Shown here piece after piece: positions 45,162-55,312 of a DNA stretch of 64,000 bases. The notes beneath the pieces are model-generated. The model made no database searches, was not told the DNA's origin, and worked only from the letters and a program-made list of their open reading frames with translations. This stretch comes from an uncultured Bacteroidales bacterium. GTDB lineage: Bacteria; Bacteroidota; Bacteroidia; Bacteroidales; F082. A program made the position numbers and the translations under genes. The first letter of the stretch is position 1. The number at the start of each line of letters is the position of its first letter. The stretch is taken from the NCBI GenBank assembly GCA_905233685.1, contig CAJOEZ010000023.1, positions 1 through 64,000 of the forward strand, given 5' to 3'.

Positions 45162-45194
45162 TCGAAACAAATGAAACTGCATTAAAAGAAAAAT

Positions 45195-45271
45195 GCCTGC
45201 CTCAGCACCTCCTGACAACCTCAGGAAAGGGAACGAGGCAGGCTTTTTTTGTTTTTTTTTGTTTTTTTTTG
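45195..45271 (+). terminator. Terminator of the ferredoxin gene with long T tracts
   Basis: The stem GCCTGCCTC (45195-45203) pairs with GAGGCAGGC (45235-45243). An inner hairpin CCTGACAACCTCAGG lies between. It is followed by three long T runs broken by single Gs (to 45270). Confidence 0.85.
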
Positions 45272-45302
45272 TCAGTTTTCGGTAGTTTGGCAAAGTATTT
45301 GC

Positions 45303-45310
45303 TATTTTTG
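45303..45310 (+). promoter_or_regulatory. -7 box of the lipoprotein gene
   Basis: TATTTTTG followed by CACC matches TAnnTTTG and lies 65 bp before the ATG at 45376. TTTG at 45286-45289 is closer than the usual -33 spacing. Confidence 0.55.
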
Positions 45311-45375
45311 CACCGTTCTTTAAAAGAAGGAAACATTAACAAATTTCATTAATTACTAACTTAAATCAATTAAAA

Positions 45376-46191
45376 ATGAAGAAATTAGCTTTGGCACTCG
45401 TGTGCCTCGTCAGCGTTGCTTTCTTTGCAAGCTGCACTCCGGAAGGCCAACCTTCCATCCAAGTCCTCAATGAACAAGGATTCGTACAAGACGGCGATGT
45501 CGTCGATCTCAACACCGATGTCCATTTTGGCTTCAAGATGGCTTCCAGCCCGACCAGCAACAAGGCTCTTGCCTCTTTGGTCGTCAAGATTGACGGTGTC
45601 GAATGGGCCTCCAAGGACCTGACTGGCCTGTATGCCTACACCTATGAAGATGTGGTGACCTACGAACCTGAAAGAGGCCAAATTATCGGCTCTTCCATGA
45701 TCACCGCCGTCGTGACCGATGCTGCTGGCCAAATTGCCACCGCCACCATCAACTTAGACATCAACGAACCTGCTCAGCCGCTGGAAGTGAAAAACATCAC
45801 TTGGACTCGCAAAGGCGCCAACCTTCAGGGCGACACAGAAACCGAAATGGCTGCCAACGGTTTGCAATGGGTGGCAAGAGACGCTTTCCATGCCAACATC
45901 AAGCCTGCTGCCGGTTGCACGCTGTATGTCGTCGAGGATGCTGCAACAGCTTATCAAGCTGTCACTACCGACGTTGAAAAGGCTGCATATTTCGCCAATT
46001 TGATGGAATCAGGCCGTCCTGTTGACGAGTATCGTAACATCAGCGTTGCCGTTACTGGCGACAAGACTTACAATGATGTTCTTGCTGTCATCGACGCTCA
46101 AGGCAATAAACACCTTGTACTGTTCGAAAAAGCCAATGTCCAAACTGGTTCTTACGGAGTCCAAACCACCATCTCTGGCAAAACTAAGTAA
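45376..46191 (+). CDS. Hypothetical envelope lipoprotein
   Basis: A 271-residue lipoprotein: MKKLALALVCLVSVAFFASC gives the acylated cysteine at residue 20. The body looks like two beta-sandwich (Ig-like) domains: about 28-135 (SIQVLNEQGFVQDGDVVDL ... TAVVTDAAGQIATATINLDI) and about 140-271 (VKNITWTRKGANLQG ...). No catalytic motif is visible. It is a lone gene between two terminators. I do not recognise a named family. Confidence 0.75.
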   Translation: MKKLALALVCLVSVAFFASCTPEGQPSIQVLNEQGFVQDGDVVDLNTDVHFGFKMASSPTSNKALASLVVKIDGVEWASKDLTGLYAYTYEDVVTYEPERGQIIGSSMITAVVTDAAGQIATATINLDINEPAQPLEVKNITWTRKGANLQGDTETEMAANGLQWVARDAFHANIKPAAGCTLYVVEDAATAYQAVTTDVEKAAYFANLMESGRPVDEYRNISVAVTGDKTYNDVLAVIDAQGNKHLVLFEKANVQTGSYGVQTTISGKTK

Positions 46192-46209
46192 AGAATCCAA
46201 GGCTTCAAA

Positions 46210-46248
46210 AACAACAAAGGTGCGTCAATGTGGCGCACCTTTGTTGTT
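46210..46248. terminator. Bidirectional terminator between convergent genes
   Basis: AACAACAAAGGTGCG (46210-46224) pairs perfectly with CGCACCTTTGTTGTT (46234-46248). It serves the lipoprotein gene and the GH2 gene, whose stop codon abuts it. Confidence 0.85.
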
Positions 46249-48057
46249 TTATTCCGCAAAAGCGTGACTGATTTTCCGGTTGATTTGCAATAATCGTTTC
46301 TCGTCCAACTTGATGACAGCGCGGTCGTAAGTCATCAGGCCGTTAAGTTCAGTTTCGCAATCGGTGATCTGGGTGTAAACCGCCGCAGAGAAACCTTGGA
46401 AAGCCATCTTATACAGCATGTTGGCGTATTCCACATAGGTGTCGGTCACCTTTTCCTCCGAGTCAAATTCCACATAACCCCAGCCTTGGTCTTTCACCCA
46501 AGTGTGGCCTTCCACCTTGCGCCCGATACCGCCATATTCGCCAAGAACGGTGGCGCGGGAGGGATCAAAAAGCTCCATCTTCGGCTCGGGATAGTGGTGC
46601 AGGTCAAGAATGTCGCCGCATTGGTAGAAATTGCCGCCCGAAGCGGGATTCACCAAGCGCGTCGGATCGAGTTTCTTGGTCATCTCAACGATTTCAGGCG
46701 TCTTGAACTGTCCCCACGACTCATTGAATGGCACCCAAACGCCAATGCAAGGCACTGATTTCAAACTGGTTATAATATCCGTCCATTCCTTTTTGTAGCA
46801 TTCCTCAGATTCAAGCGTTCGCAAGCTCTCAGGGCCTTGGTAGTATTGCGTCGTTTGCCACTCTGGGCCACAACCACCGCTCGGCATATCCTGCCAAACA
46901 ATGAGGCCGATGCGGTCGCAATGGTAGTACCAACGTGCAGGCTCCACCTTTACATGCTTGCGTATCATATTGAATCCCAAGTCCTTGGTTTTCTGCACAT
47001 CATAGGCCAAAGCCTCGTCGGTGGGCGCAGTGTAGAGGCCATCAGGCCACCAGCCTTGGTCGAGCGGGCCGAAATGGAAAATCGGGAGGCCGTTCAAGGT
47101 GAGGCGCACAATGCCGTTGTCATCGCGCTGTGTGCCGAAGCTGCGCATGGCGAAATAACTGTCCACTTCGTCAACGACCTTGCCTTTACGCAAAACCTTG
47201 ACATTCATGTCATAGAGGAAAGGATGGTCAGGAGTCCAACGCAAGAAGTCCTCGGGCATGTTCACCTCCACGGCTTGCCCGTTGATGGACTTGCCAGAAG
47301 CCACTGGCTGACCTTCAAACGACACCTCCACCTGGTACAAATCGTCCTTGGTCAGATTGGAGAAATCCACATCCACACTGACCGTCGCTTTGCCAAAATC
47401 AGGCGTAGTGACGAGGTTTTGAATGTAATCTTCAGGCACATTCTCGAGCCAAACCGTCTGCCAGATGCCCGTCACAGAGGTATAGAAAATGCCGCGCGGT
47501 TTGATAACTTGTTTTCCGTGAGGGATGTAGCTGCTGTTGGTCGGGTCCCAAACGCGGATGACGATGTCGTTTTGCTTGCCCTTTAAAGCCTGCGTAATGT
47601 CGAAGGTGAAAGGCGTGTAACCACCTGTGTGTGAGCCGACTTTGATGCCGTTCACCCAAACATCCGTCATCCAATCCACAGCACCAAAATGGAGCAGGAT
47701 GCGACCACTTTTCCAGTTGGCGGGCACCGCGAAGGTCTTTTGGTACCACAAAGCATTGTCGGGGCCAACCTCCTTTTGCACGCCCGACAGCGACGACTCG
47801 ATGCAGAACGGCACGAGGATGTCGCCCTCGTATTGTTGCGGTGCCTTTTCTGCTTTTGGCGTGATAGCATACTGCCACAATCCATTGAGGTTTTTCCATT
47901 CGGGGCGCACCATCATAGGGCGCGGGTATTCCGAAAGGACATTTTCAGGCGTGACCTGCTCCGCCCATCTTGTCTTGATTTTGTCGCCGGCAGGGGCATA
48001 TTGGGCGACTGCCATTGTTGAGAGCAACATTGCAACTAATAAGAATTTGATTTTCAT
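46249..48057 (-). CDS. Secreted glycoside hydrolase family 2 enzyme
   Basis: A 602-residue GH2 enzyme with signal peptide MKIKFLLVAMLLSTMAVAQ. The sugar-binding jelly-roll domain (about 45-210), the Ig-like domain (about 212-310) and the TIM barrel (about 312-600) are in canonical order. The acid/base Glu lies in WVPFNESWGQ and the nucleophile Glu in VLGEYGGIG. GH2 covers beta-galactosidases, beta-glucuronidases and beta-mannosidases; the substrate cannot be fixed from sequence. It lies outside any SusC/D locus, so it is probably a stand-alone periplasmic enzyme. Confidence 0.9.
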   Translation of the reverse strand: MKIKFLLVAMLLSTMAVAQYAPAGDKIKTRWAEQVTPENVLSEYPRPMMVRPEWKNLNGLWQYAITPKAEKAPQQYEGDILVPFCIESSLSGVQKEVGPDNALWYQKTFAVPANWKSGRILLHFGAVDWMTDVWVNGIKVGSHTGGYTPFTFDITQALKGKQNDIVIRVWDPTNSSYIPHGKQVIKPRGIFYTSVTGIWQTVWLENVPEDYIQNLVTTPDFGKATVSVDVDFSNLTKDDLYQVEVSFEGQPVASGKSINGQAVEVNMPEDFLRWTPDHPFLYDMNVKVLRKGKVVDEVDSYFAMRSFGTQRDDNGIVRLTLNGLPIFHFGPLDQGWWPDGLYTAPTDEALAYDVQKTKDLGFNMIRKHVKVEPARWYYHCDRIGLIVWQDMPSGGCGPEWQTTQYYQGPESLRTLESEECYKKEWTDIITSLKSVPCIGVWVPFNESWGQFKTPEIVEMTKKLDPTRLVNPASGGNFYQCGDILDLHHYPEPKMELFDPSRATVLGEYGGIGRKVEGHTWVKDQGWGYVEFDSEEKVTDTYVEYANMLYKMAFQGFSAAVYTQITDCETELNGLMTYDRAVIKLDEKRLLQINRKISHAFAE

Positions 48058-48072
48058 AGATTTAGTTTTTTT

Positions 48073-48212
48073 ATCACAAAACCTTCAAAACCGACAAAAC
48101 CATTTGTTTGAATGTGGGAAGCACGCCAACCGGCTGCTTCCCGGCGGCGACGCGGTTGCGAAGCCGCCTTTCACTATTTTTGAAGTTTTGCATTGTTTTG
48201 TAGGTTTTGTGA
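48073..48212. repeat. Large inverted-repeat element between GH2 and the small hypothetical gene
   Basis: ATCACAAAACCTTCAAAACC (48073-) mirrors GGTTTTGTGAT (about 48203-48213). Inside, GGGAAGCACGCCAACCGGCT is partly mirrored by its GGCTGCTTCCC continuation. It fills the 160-bp gap and has no coding sense. The outer arm resembles 24144-24172. Confidence 0.6.
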
Positions 48213-48217
48213 TTTAA

Positions 48218-48622
48218 TTATTCTTCATTCATTTCCTTGTTAAACATTTCTGCGGCGGCGATGAGGTTGTGGATGGCGTGGGGAATCAAGTCCTCAATTT
48301 GTGGAGTCTTGTCCAACACTTGTTCAAAGCAAATCCACACCGAAGCCCCCTTATCGTGCTCATCCTCAAAGTCATAGAGCACCGCCTTCACCACCTTGAA
48401 GTTCCAGTTGACATTGTTGCAAGCCATGATGGCCTCTGCAAAATTGTCGTCGGTCACGTCGAAAACACCAGGGAGAATCAGGCGGAAAAAGAGCGGGTCG
48501 TCAGCATCGTCCCAGAGAAGGAAATTCCAGCCTTCAAAGGTGAAATTCAGCCCTAACTCGTTCTTTTGCGTCGCAACGCCTTCAGACTTCAGATATTTGG
48601 CAACCAATTGTTTAACTTTCAT
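48218..48622 (-). CDS. YbjN-like small protein, partner of the kinase/AAA+ fusion
   Basis: A 134-residue acidic protein with the alternating strand-helix pattern of YbjN/type III chaperone-like folds (NFTFEGWNFLLWDDADDPLFFRLILPGVFDV ... ), read here from predicted structure, and a helical tail. No enzyme motif. It starts 2 nt after the stop of the kinase gene (48625), so they are surely co-translated. It may be a substrate, adaptor or chaperone of the fusion protein; this is inferred from gene order. Start ATG at 48622 was preferred to an upstream TTG. Confidence 0.7.
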   Translation of the reverse strand: MKVKQLVAKYLKSEGVATQKNELGLNFTFEGWNFLLWDDADDPLFFRLILPGVFDVTDDNFAEAIMACNNVNWNFKVVKAVLYDFEDEHDKGASVWICFEQVLDKTPQIEDLIPHAIHNLIAAAEMFNKEMNEE

Positions 48623-48624
48623 CT

Positions 48625-50367
48625 TCAATTCTTGTTGAAGCCGATTTTCGTTTTGGTGGAATAGGTCGGGTTCTTGTATTTCAGCACATCTACGAGGATT
48701 TTTTGCGAAATCGGCACGTCGTTGTAAGCGGCAGTCATGGCGGCCTCATTGACAGCCTCAGTGATGTCGCCCGCGTTGAAGTCGTCCGACATCTTGGCCA
48801 ACTCGTCGAAGTCGAGTTCCTCGCAAGGACGATCTTTCAGATGGTCCATGAAGATGTCCTTACGAGCCTCAAAATCAGGCTGCGGCACGAAGAACACACG
48901 GTCGAAGCAGCCCACTCGCATGATGCTTTGGTCAATCATGTCGGGACGGTTGGTGGTGGCCACCACGAGAATGCCTTTCTTCGAACACTCATTCAACATT
49001 CCGAATAAGGTCGAAATCTGTGCCGTAACGCCCACTTCATCACCTTCCGCATTGGGATTGGGCGCCAAAAACTCCAACTCGTCGAAGCAAAGCACAAACG
49101 GCGCCTTGATTTCCGCCGCATCGAAGAGGCGTTGCAGATTGTCCAACACGCCTTCCTGATAGATGTTGCCAAACTCGGCAGCCTTGATCATCGAATAGTT
49201 GAAGCCCAATTCCTCTGCAAAGCTCTCAAGCACAAGACTTTTGCCACATCCAGGAGGGCCGTAGAGCAGCACACCATTGATGGCGGGCAACTGGTAAATT
49301 TTGGCCTTTTCGGGGTTTTGCAAGGCAAACAGCACCTCCTTGCGAAGTTGTTCCTTCAACTCGTCACGGCCTGTCACCTTGTCGAAACCATTGCCCGAGC
49401 CTTTCTTGAAGGTGATTTGCATGGAAGGCTGTAAATCAGCGGATTCGCTTTTTGGCGCGTCGGTTTCTTCCATGCGTTTGGCCAGTTCGGGCATAAGTTG
49501 CTCGGCGATGGCCTGGGCAAACTCAACAGCGGAATTAAAGCGGTCGTCAGACTTCTTGGCGAGGGCCTTTTGCAGGATCGCCTTCATGTAGTCGGGGAGC
49601 TTCACCTCATCGGTTTCCAAAACAAGGTCTTTTTTTCTCGCTTTCTTCACCTCGTTGGCAATTTTCTGCTTGTTGCCTTCAAAAGGCCTCAGGTCCAAAT
49701 CCTCCCACGGCGCCTTGCCGAAAATCAGGAAATACAGGAGTGCACCTGTGGAAAAGATGTCACTCTTCACAGTGTAAACCGACCGGAAAGTCTCGGGGGC
49801 GCGGAAGTAGGGCATCAAATCATCATCGAAGAAAGTCGGGCGGCCTTTAACCATATAGGAGATATGCCCCATATCAATGATGGTCGGGAGCAACATGCCG
49901 TCGTCTAACTCCTGAAGCATGATGTTTGTTGGACGGATATCGTTGTGTATCAACGCTCTGGAATGGATGAAAGACAATCCGCTCAAGACGCATAACGTGA
50001 TCTGGGCCGCGTCCTCCAAGTCGAAGGGGCCTTCGTTCCTGACAGTTTCATAGAGCGTTATTCCTCTATAAAACACCGTCACCAAATAATGGTAACGCTT
50101 CTCGCCCTTGCGGATTTCGCCGTTGTCGACGTATCGGACGACGTTCTCGCTCTCGTCCGAACTCAGTTCCTTGCAAAGTTGAATTTCATAGACTTCCTTG
50201 CCCTGAAACAGCTGCTCGTGCGGAATCGAGCCGAAGTCATAAATCTTCATGAAATACATCATGTCGTCGGGGCCAAGCACCGTATATGACTCAGCCACAG
50301 CACCTTTCTTTATAAACGAGTGGATGACGTACTTGCCAACCTTCTCCCCTTTCTTGAATGTTTGCAT
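48625..50367 (-). CDS. Ser/Thr protein kinase fused to an AAA+ ATPase
   Basis: A 580-residue fusion. The N-terminal Hanks-type kinase (about 10-290) has K41 (FMKIYDF), the catalytic loop HNDIRPTN (H141, D143, N148; N replaces the R of HRD) and DMG (D165) in place of DFG, and the APE motif APETF. Its glycine loop is weak. All catalytic residues remain, so it may be active. A linker (about 295-325) leads to an AAA+ domain (about 330-560) of the FtsH/p97 class: Walker A YGPPGCGKS (369-377), Walker B FVLCFDE (424-430), sensor ATTNRPDMID and an arginine-finger-like FDRVFFVPQPD. The protein is cytosolic. It precedes the YbjN-like gene. Confidence 0.9.
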   Translation of the reverse strand: MQTFKKGEKVGKYVIHSFIKKGAVAESYTVLGPDDMMYFMKIYDFGSIPHEQLFQGKEVYEIQLCKELSSDESENVVRYVDNGEIRKGEKRYHYLVTVFYRGITLYETVRNEGPFDLEDAAQITLCVLSGLSFIHSRALIHNDIRPTNIMLQELDDGMLLPTIIDMGHISYMVKGRPTFFDDDLMPYFRAPETFRSVYTVKSDIFSTGALLYFLIFGKAPWEDLDLRPFEGNKQKIANEVKKARKKDLVLETDEVKLPDYMKAILQKALAKKSDDRFNSAVEFAQAIAEQLMPELAKRMEETDAPKSESADLQPSMQITFKKGSGNGFDKVTGRDELKEQLRKEVLFALQNPEKAKIYQLPAINGVLLYGPPGCGKSLVLESFAEELGFNYSMIKAAEFGNIYQEGVLDNLQRLFDAAEIKAPFVLCFDELEFLAPNPNAEGDEVGVTAQISTLFGMLNECSKKGILVVATTNRPDMIDQSIMRVGCFDRVFFVPQPDFEARKDIFMDHLKDRPCEELDFDELAKMSDDFNAGDITEAVNEAAMTAAYNDVPISQKILVDVLKYKNPTYSTKTKIGFNKN

Positions 50368-50440
50368 AAGTTTGGATTATTTGGGGCAAAGGTCATGATA
50401 ATATTTGAATTGTGCAAGGAATGAAGAAATTTTTCTTGAT

Positions 50441-50458
50441 TTTATGCAAATCATAAAA
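50441..50458. repeat. 18-bp element TTTATGCAAATCATAAAA
   Basis: The reverse complement of this sequence recurs at 25526-25543 with one mismatch at the edge, and GATTTGCATAAAA recurs at 51261-51273. It is a dispersed AT-rich element of unknown role near 3' ends of genes. Confidence 0.4.
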
Positions 50459-50473
50459 CCCAATTTTCAGATT

Positions 50474-50872
50474 TCATTCAGCCAATAGTTCTTCTATCCG
50501 CTGAATCAACTCTTTTGTCGGCTCTGTAATCGTTTCAATTTCCTCTTCAGTAATGGCGTAAAAGCAATTGTAATCCCCTTTTTCGCGCAATTGTTCCATT
50601 CTTGACAAAAAAGCACCCAACCTTGATTCCACTTTTCCCGCCTTTACGAAATGCAGTCCGAATTGGGTCAAAAGGCCATCATGTGTATGTGCAACCAGTT
50701 CATTTTTAATGAGTATGGCTTGAACGGCATGATAACAGGCATAATAATAACGGTTGGAAGCAATGTCCCAATACTTTTGTCGGCACATTTCATCCGCTTG
50801 TTCGAGGAAACGATGCGCCTTTTCCATTTGCAGGCCTACTACAATCTGTCTTTCTTCATCAGTGAGTTTCAT
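50474..50872 (-). CDS. HEPN-domain protein (HepT-like)
   Basis: A 132-residue all-helical HEPN protein. The motif R41-x6-H48 in NRYYYACYHAVQ corresponds to the RxxxxxxH RNase signature of minimal HEPN toxins. With its upstream partner, a minimal nucleotidyltransferase, it forms a HEPN/MNT pair. In the characterised HepT/MntA systems HEPN is an RNase toxin and MNT inactivates it by adding AMP to a tyrosine near the motif; YYYACY here offers such tyrosines. The start overlaps the MNT stop as ATGA. Confidence 0.85.
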   Translation of the reverse strand: MKLTDEERQIVVGLQMEKAHRFLEQADEMCRQKYWDIASNRYYYACYHAVQAILIKNELVAHTHDGLLTQFGLHFVKAGKVESRLGAFLSRMEQLREKGDYNCFYAITEEEIETITEPTKELIQRIEELLAE

Positions 50873-51183
50873 GCCAATCGTATTGCATCATCAATGACAT
50901 TGTGGTAAAATGGGGTAAACTTGTTTGCTTCCCATTCCTTGGCGGTGTACATCACGGGATTGATATATTCGCCAAGTTCCCAACCGAGTTCTCTCAAAGG
51001 ATAGGAAATGGAGTCATAGTCTTCGGGCAAAAGTTTCTCTTTGTCAAGCACAATGAGGATATCCCAATCAGAACCTGAATGGGCATCGCCTCTCGCTCTT
51101 GAGCCATACAACAAAGCATACCCTCCTGAAGGCAAGTGCAACAAGAGCGATTCTTTAATGTTGTTCAAAACTTTTTCTTCCAT
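50869..51183 (-). CDS. Minimal nucleotidyltransferase (MntA-like antitoxin)
   Basis: A 104-residue pol-beta-type nucleotidyltransferase. LLYGSRARGDAHSGSDWDIL carries the GSxARG loop (27-32) and the metal aspartates D39 and D41. It most likely AMPylates and neutralises the HEPN protein. The ATG at 51183 (MEEKVLNNIKES) was chosen; a longer frame upstream runs through the promoter. A -7 box is at 51203-51210 and gyrB ends upstream behind a terminator. Confidence 0.85.
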   Translation of the reverse strand: MEEKVLNNIKESLLLHLPSGGYALLYGSRARGDAHSGSDWDILIVLDKEKLLPEDYDSISYPLRELGWELGEYINPVMYTAKEWEANKFTPFYHNVIDDAIRLA

Positions 51184-51202
51184 GTTCCAATGATTTCTTT
51201 TG

Positions 51203-51210
51203 CAAAAATA
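51203..51210 (-). promoter_or_regulatory. -7 box of the HEPN/MNT operon
   Basis: Minus-strand TATTTTTG followed by C matches TAnnTTTG, 19 bp before the MNT ATG. Confidence 0.6.
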
Positions 51211-51281
51211 GGCATTATTTTCAAATGAGGGTAGTTTTGTACCAAAAAAATCCATTTTTAGATTTGCATAAAACATGATAC

Positions 51282-51306
51282 AAAAAAAGAGAGCCATACG
51301 GCTCTC
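51282..51306 (-). terminator. Terminator of gyrB
   Basis: On the minus strand GAGAGCC (51306-51300) pairs with GGCTCTC (51295-51289) around a short loop and is followed by seven Ts. Confidence 0.85.
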
Positions 51307-51335
51307 CTTTCCATTATTCACTTAACTTTCAACGA

Positions 51336-53321
<1,986 letters not shown>

Positions 53322-53345
53322 TTATTGGTTTTTCAAATAAAGGTG

Positions 53346-53378
53346 CAAAGGTACGCATTTTTTCGGCACGATGCACAA
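53346..53378 (-). promoter_or_regulatory. Promoter of gyrB
   Basis: Minus strand TTTG (53378-53375), 21 bp, TACCTTTG (53353-53346). It lies about 33 bp upstream of the ATG at 53312. Confidence 0.75.
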
Positions 53379-53476
53379 AAAAGTTGAAAAATTTGTTTTT
53401 TCGCAAAAATGGCTCTATCGGGCTAAAAACGGGCAATTTTTGAAAACGCATAGATTTCCGCTCTCGCGTGAAAAGA

Positions 53477-53505
53477 AAAAGCCCCATCCGCAGGAAAGGG
53501 CTTTT
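53477..53505 (-). terminator. Terminator of the outer-membrane protein operon
   Basis: AAAAGCCC (53477-53484) pairs with GGGCTTTT (53498-53505); on the minus strand the stem is followed by TTTTT. Confidence 0.7.
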
Positions 53506-53524
53506 CGTGATGTTTAAGACATTT

Positions 53525-55249
53525 TCAGAATCTCAGCTTCGCGCCGACAAACAACTGAATGCCCGTGACAGGATAATTGTAATACAACTGGTACTTCTGA
53601 CAAGCCACGTTGTCCAAAAGTGCAAAGGCCGTGACTTGGTCGTTGATTTTGTAGTCCGCGCCAAGACTGAGGTCGAAGACATCCTTCATTTTTTCCGATT
53701 GGTAGCCTCCATCCGTGAACACCTTCGCATAGCGTCCACCTTGGTAGAGGAAAGCCGAATTGAAAGACAGCTTGTCGTTGAGATCGTAGGTCAGTTTCAA
53801 TTTGCCTTCCGTCGTGGGGCGGTACCAAGCATATTCTTCCACAGCGGGCTTGCAACTGTTATAAGCGAAACCCAGCTCGGCAGTGAGGCTGTTGCGCAGC
53901 CTTACACGGGCGTTGGCCAAAACAGTCACTAATTTTGTTTCATCGTAAAGCAAATCAAACTTATTACAAATCACTTCATTATCAACAAATTCATACTTCA
54001 AAACATAGAACGCGTCGTTGTCGGTGTGGCGATAGCGCACGCCCAAATGCAAATCGACAATATCCACGATGTTGGTGCGTACGCCACCCTCGAAGCCTAG
54101 CTTGACATTGGTGGCCAGCAACTCAAGCTGATTCCAGACAAAAGGATTTTCGGCAATAATACTGCTATATGTGTTCAGGTTGCGGCCTCCGTTCAAGTCG
54201 GCATAGAACTCCAGCTTTTTGTTCAAGACATACAGGCTTCCACTGATATCGGGACGCACGGCCAAAAACTTGTCCTCTTCCTTGACGCGGTTCACGCCGT
54301 CCAAACGGACGCCAAGATGCAATTTGTAAAACTCGTCGCTCATCTCAAAGTAGGGATTCACCTTGATTAGATACAAGTCGCTGCGGCAAATGACCGCCAT
54401 GTTCGTGTTGTCAGGCTGCGTGGCATCAAAATAATCATACTGGAAGCCCACATCCACGCCCACTTTCTGGGGATGGCTCTTGTCGCCCCACCAACTTTGC
54501 GTGTAGCCGAGACCGTAGGCCACATCCACGAAATGCTCGTGCGCGTCAAAACGGTCGAAAGTGTATTGGTAATCCACGCCGCCGCTATGACTCAACTCAC
54601 CCGTGCGGGTCGAAGTGGAGGCCAAACCTATACGGCCGCCAATGGTGTTGTAAGTTTGGCGGGGACAAGCCTGCTCGATCTGGGCATCCGTCAAAGTGAC
54701 GGGCAGTTCGGTCAGATTCACGCCATAATAATGGTACATGTCGTTCTTGTAATACACGCCACCGTCCAACTGTATGCCGTCGAATTTGCTCGTGGAGAGG
54801 CTGATGTCAAAAAGATTGTTCATAAAACTCGAAGGCGCGTAGTCCTTGATGTTGAGCCACGACGAGTTGTGCTTCACGCCTACACCAAGGCCCAAGGTCT
54901 TGGTCAGCATGGAGTTGTGCTTGTAAAGGAAAATCGGCGAGATGCGCGTGCCAATACCGGCCATGAGGAAGTTCTTGGTCGGGATGACGAGCTGGTCCTT
55001 CTTCGCTGCGAAGCCTGTCGGGGCAATTTTCTCCAAGTCCAAGGAGAGTTTCTGCTTGGCCTCAATAGGGTTTACCTCCGTGCTGGGGATAGTATAGGAT
55101 GGCTGCGGCGTTTCAGGCTGCAGTGCCAACTTATTGACTTTGTTTACCTTGGGACGGTATTTGCCTTCCACGGTGACTTGTTCGTCGTGCTGGGCAAAGG
55201 CCGAAACGGCCATCAGGGTTAGGGTTAGGATTGCTAATATCTTCTTCAT
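53525..55249 (-). CDS. Predicted outer-membrane beta-barrel protein
   Basis: A 574-residue exported protein. Signal peptide MKKILAILTLTLMAVSAFA. A short N-terminal stretch VTVEGKYRPKVNKVNKLALQ is followed by many alternating amphipathic strands and aromatic girdle residues, and the protein ends in an aromatic-rich strand GIQLFVGAKLRF with C-terminal Phe, the outer-membrane insertion signal. It looks like a TonB-dependent-receptor-like barrel without a recognisable plug or TonB box. It follows the TPR gene by 59 bp and is likely to work with it in the envelope. Confidence 0.75.
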   Translation of the reverse strand: MKKILAILTLTLMAVSAFAQHDEQVTVEGKYRPKVNKVNKLALQPETPQPSYTIPSTEVNPIEAKQKLSLDLEKIAPTGFAAKKDQLVIPTKNFLMAGIGTRISPIFLYKHNSMLTKTLGLGVGVKHNSSWLNIKDYAPSSFMNNLFDISLSTSKFDGIQLDGGVYYKNDMYHYYGVNLTELPVTLTDAQIEQACPRQTYNTIGGRIGLASTSTRTGELSHSGGVDYQYTFDRFDAHEHFVDVAYGLGYTQSWWGDKSHPQKVGVDVGFQYDYFDATQPDNTNMAVICRSDLYLIKVNPYFEMSDEFYKLHLGVRLDGVNRVKEEDKFLAVRPDISGSLYVLNKKLEFYADLNGGRNLNTYSSIIAENPFVWNQLELLATNVKLGFEGGVRTNIVDIVDLHLGVRYRHTDNDAFYVLKYEFVDNEVICNKFDLLYDETKLVTVLANARVRLRNSLTAELGFAYNSCKPAVEEYAWYRPTTEGKLKLTYDLNDKLSFNSAFLYQGGRYAKVFTDGGYQSEKMKDVFDLSLGADYKINDQVTAFALLDNVACQKYQLYYNYPVTGIQLFVGAKLRF

Positions 55250-55281
55250 TGTCGTTGTTTTGTCGGTTGGGGGTTGCGTTT

Positions 55282-55312
55282 GGGCAGACACGCGGGTCTG
55301 TCCCTACGTTAT
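55282..55312. repeat. CAGACACGCGGGTCTGTCCCTACG dispersed repeat
   Basis: CAGACACGCGGGTCTG is a near-palindrome, followed by TCCCTACG. It lies across the 3' end of the TPR gene (stop at 55309). This type is a frequent Bacteroidales extragenic element. Confidence 0.45.
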
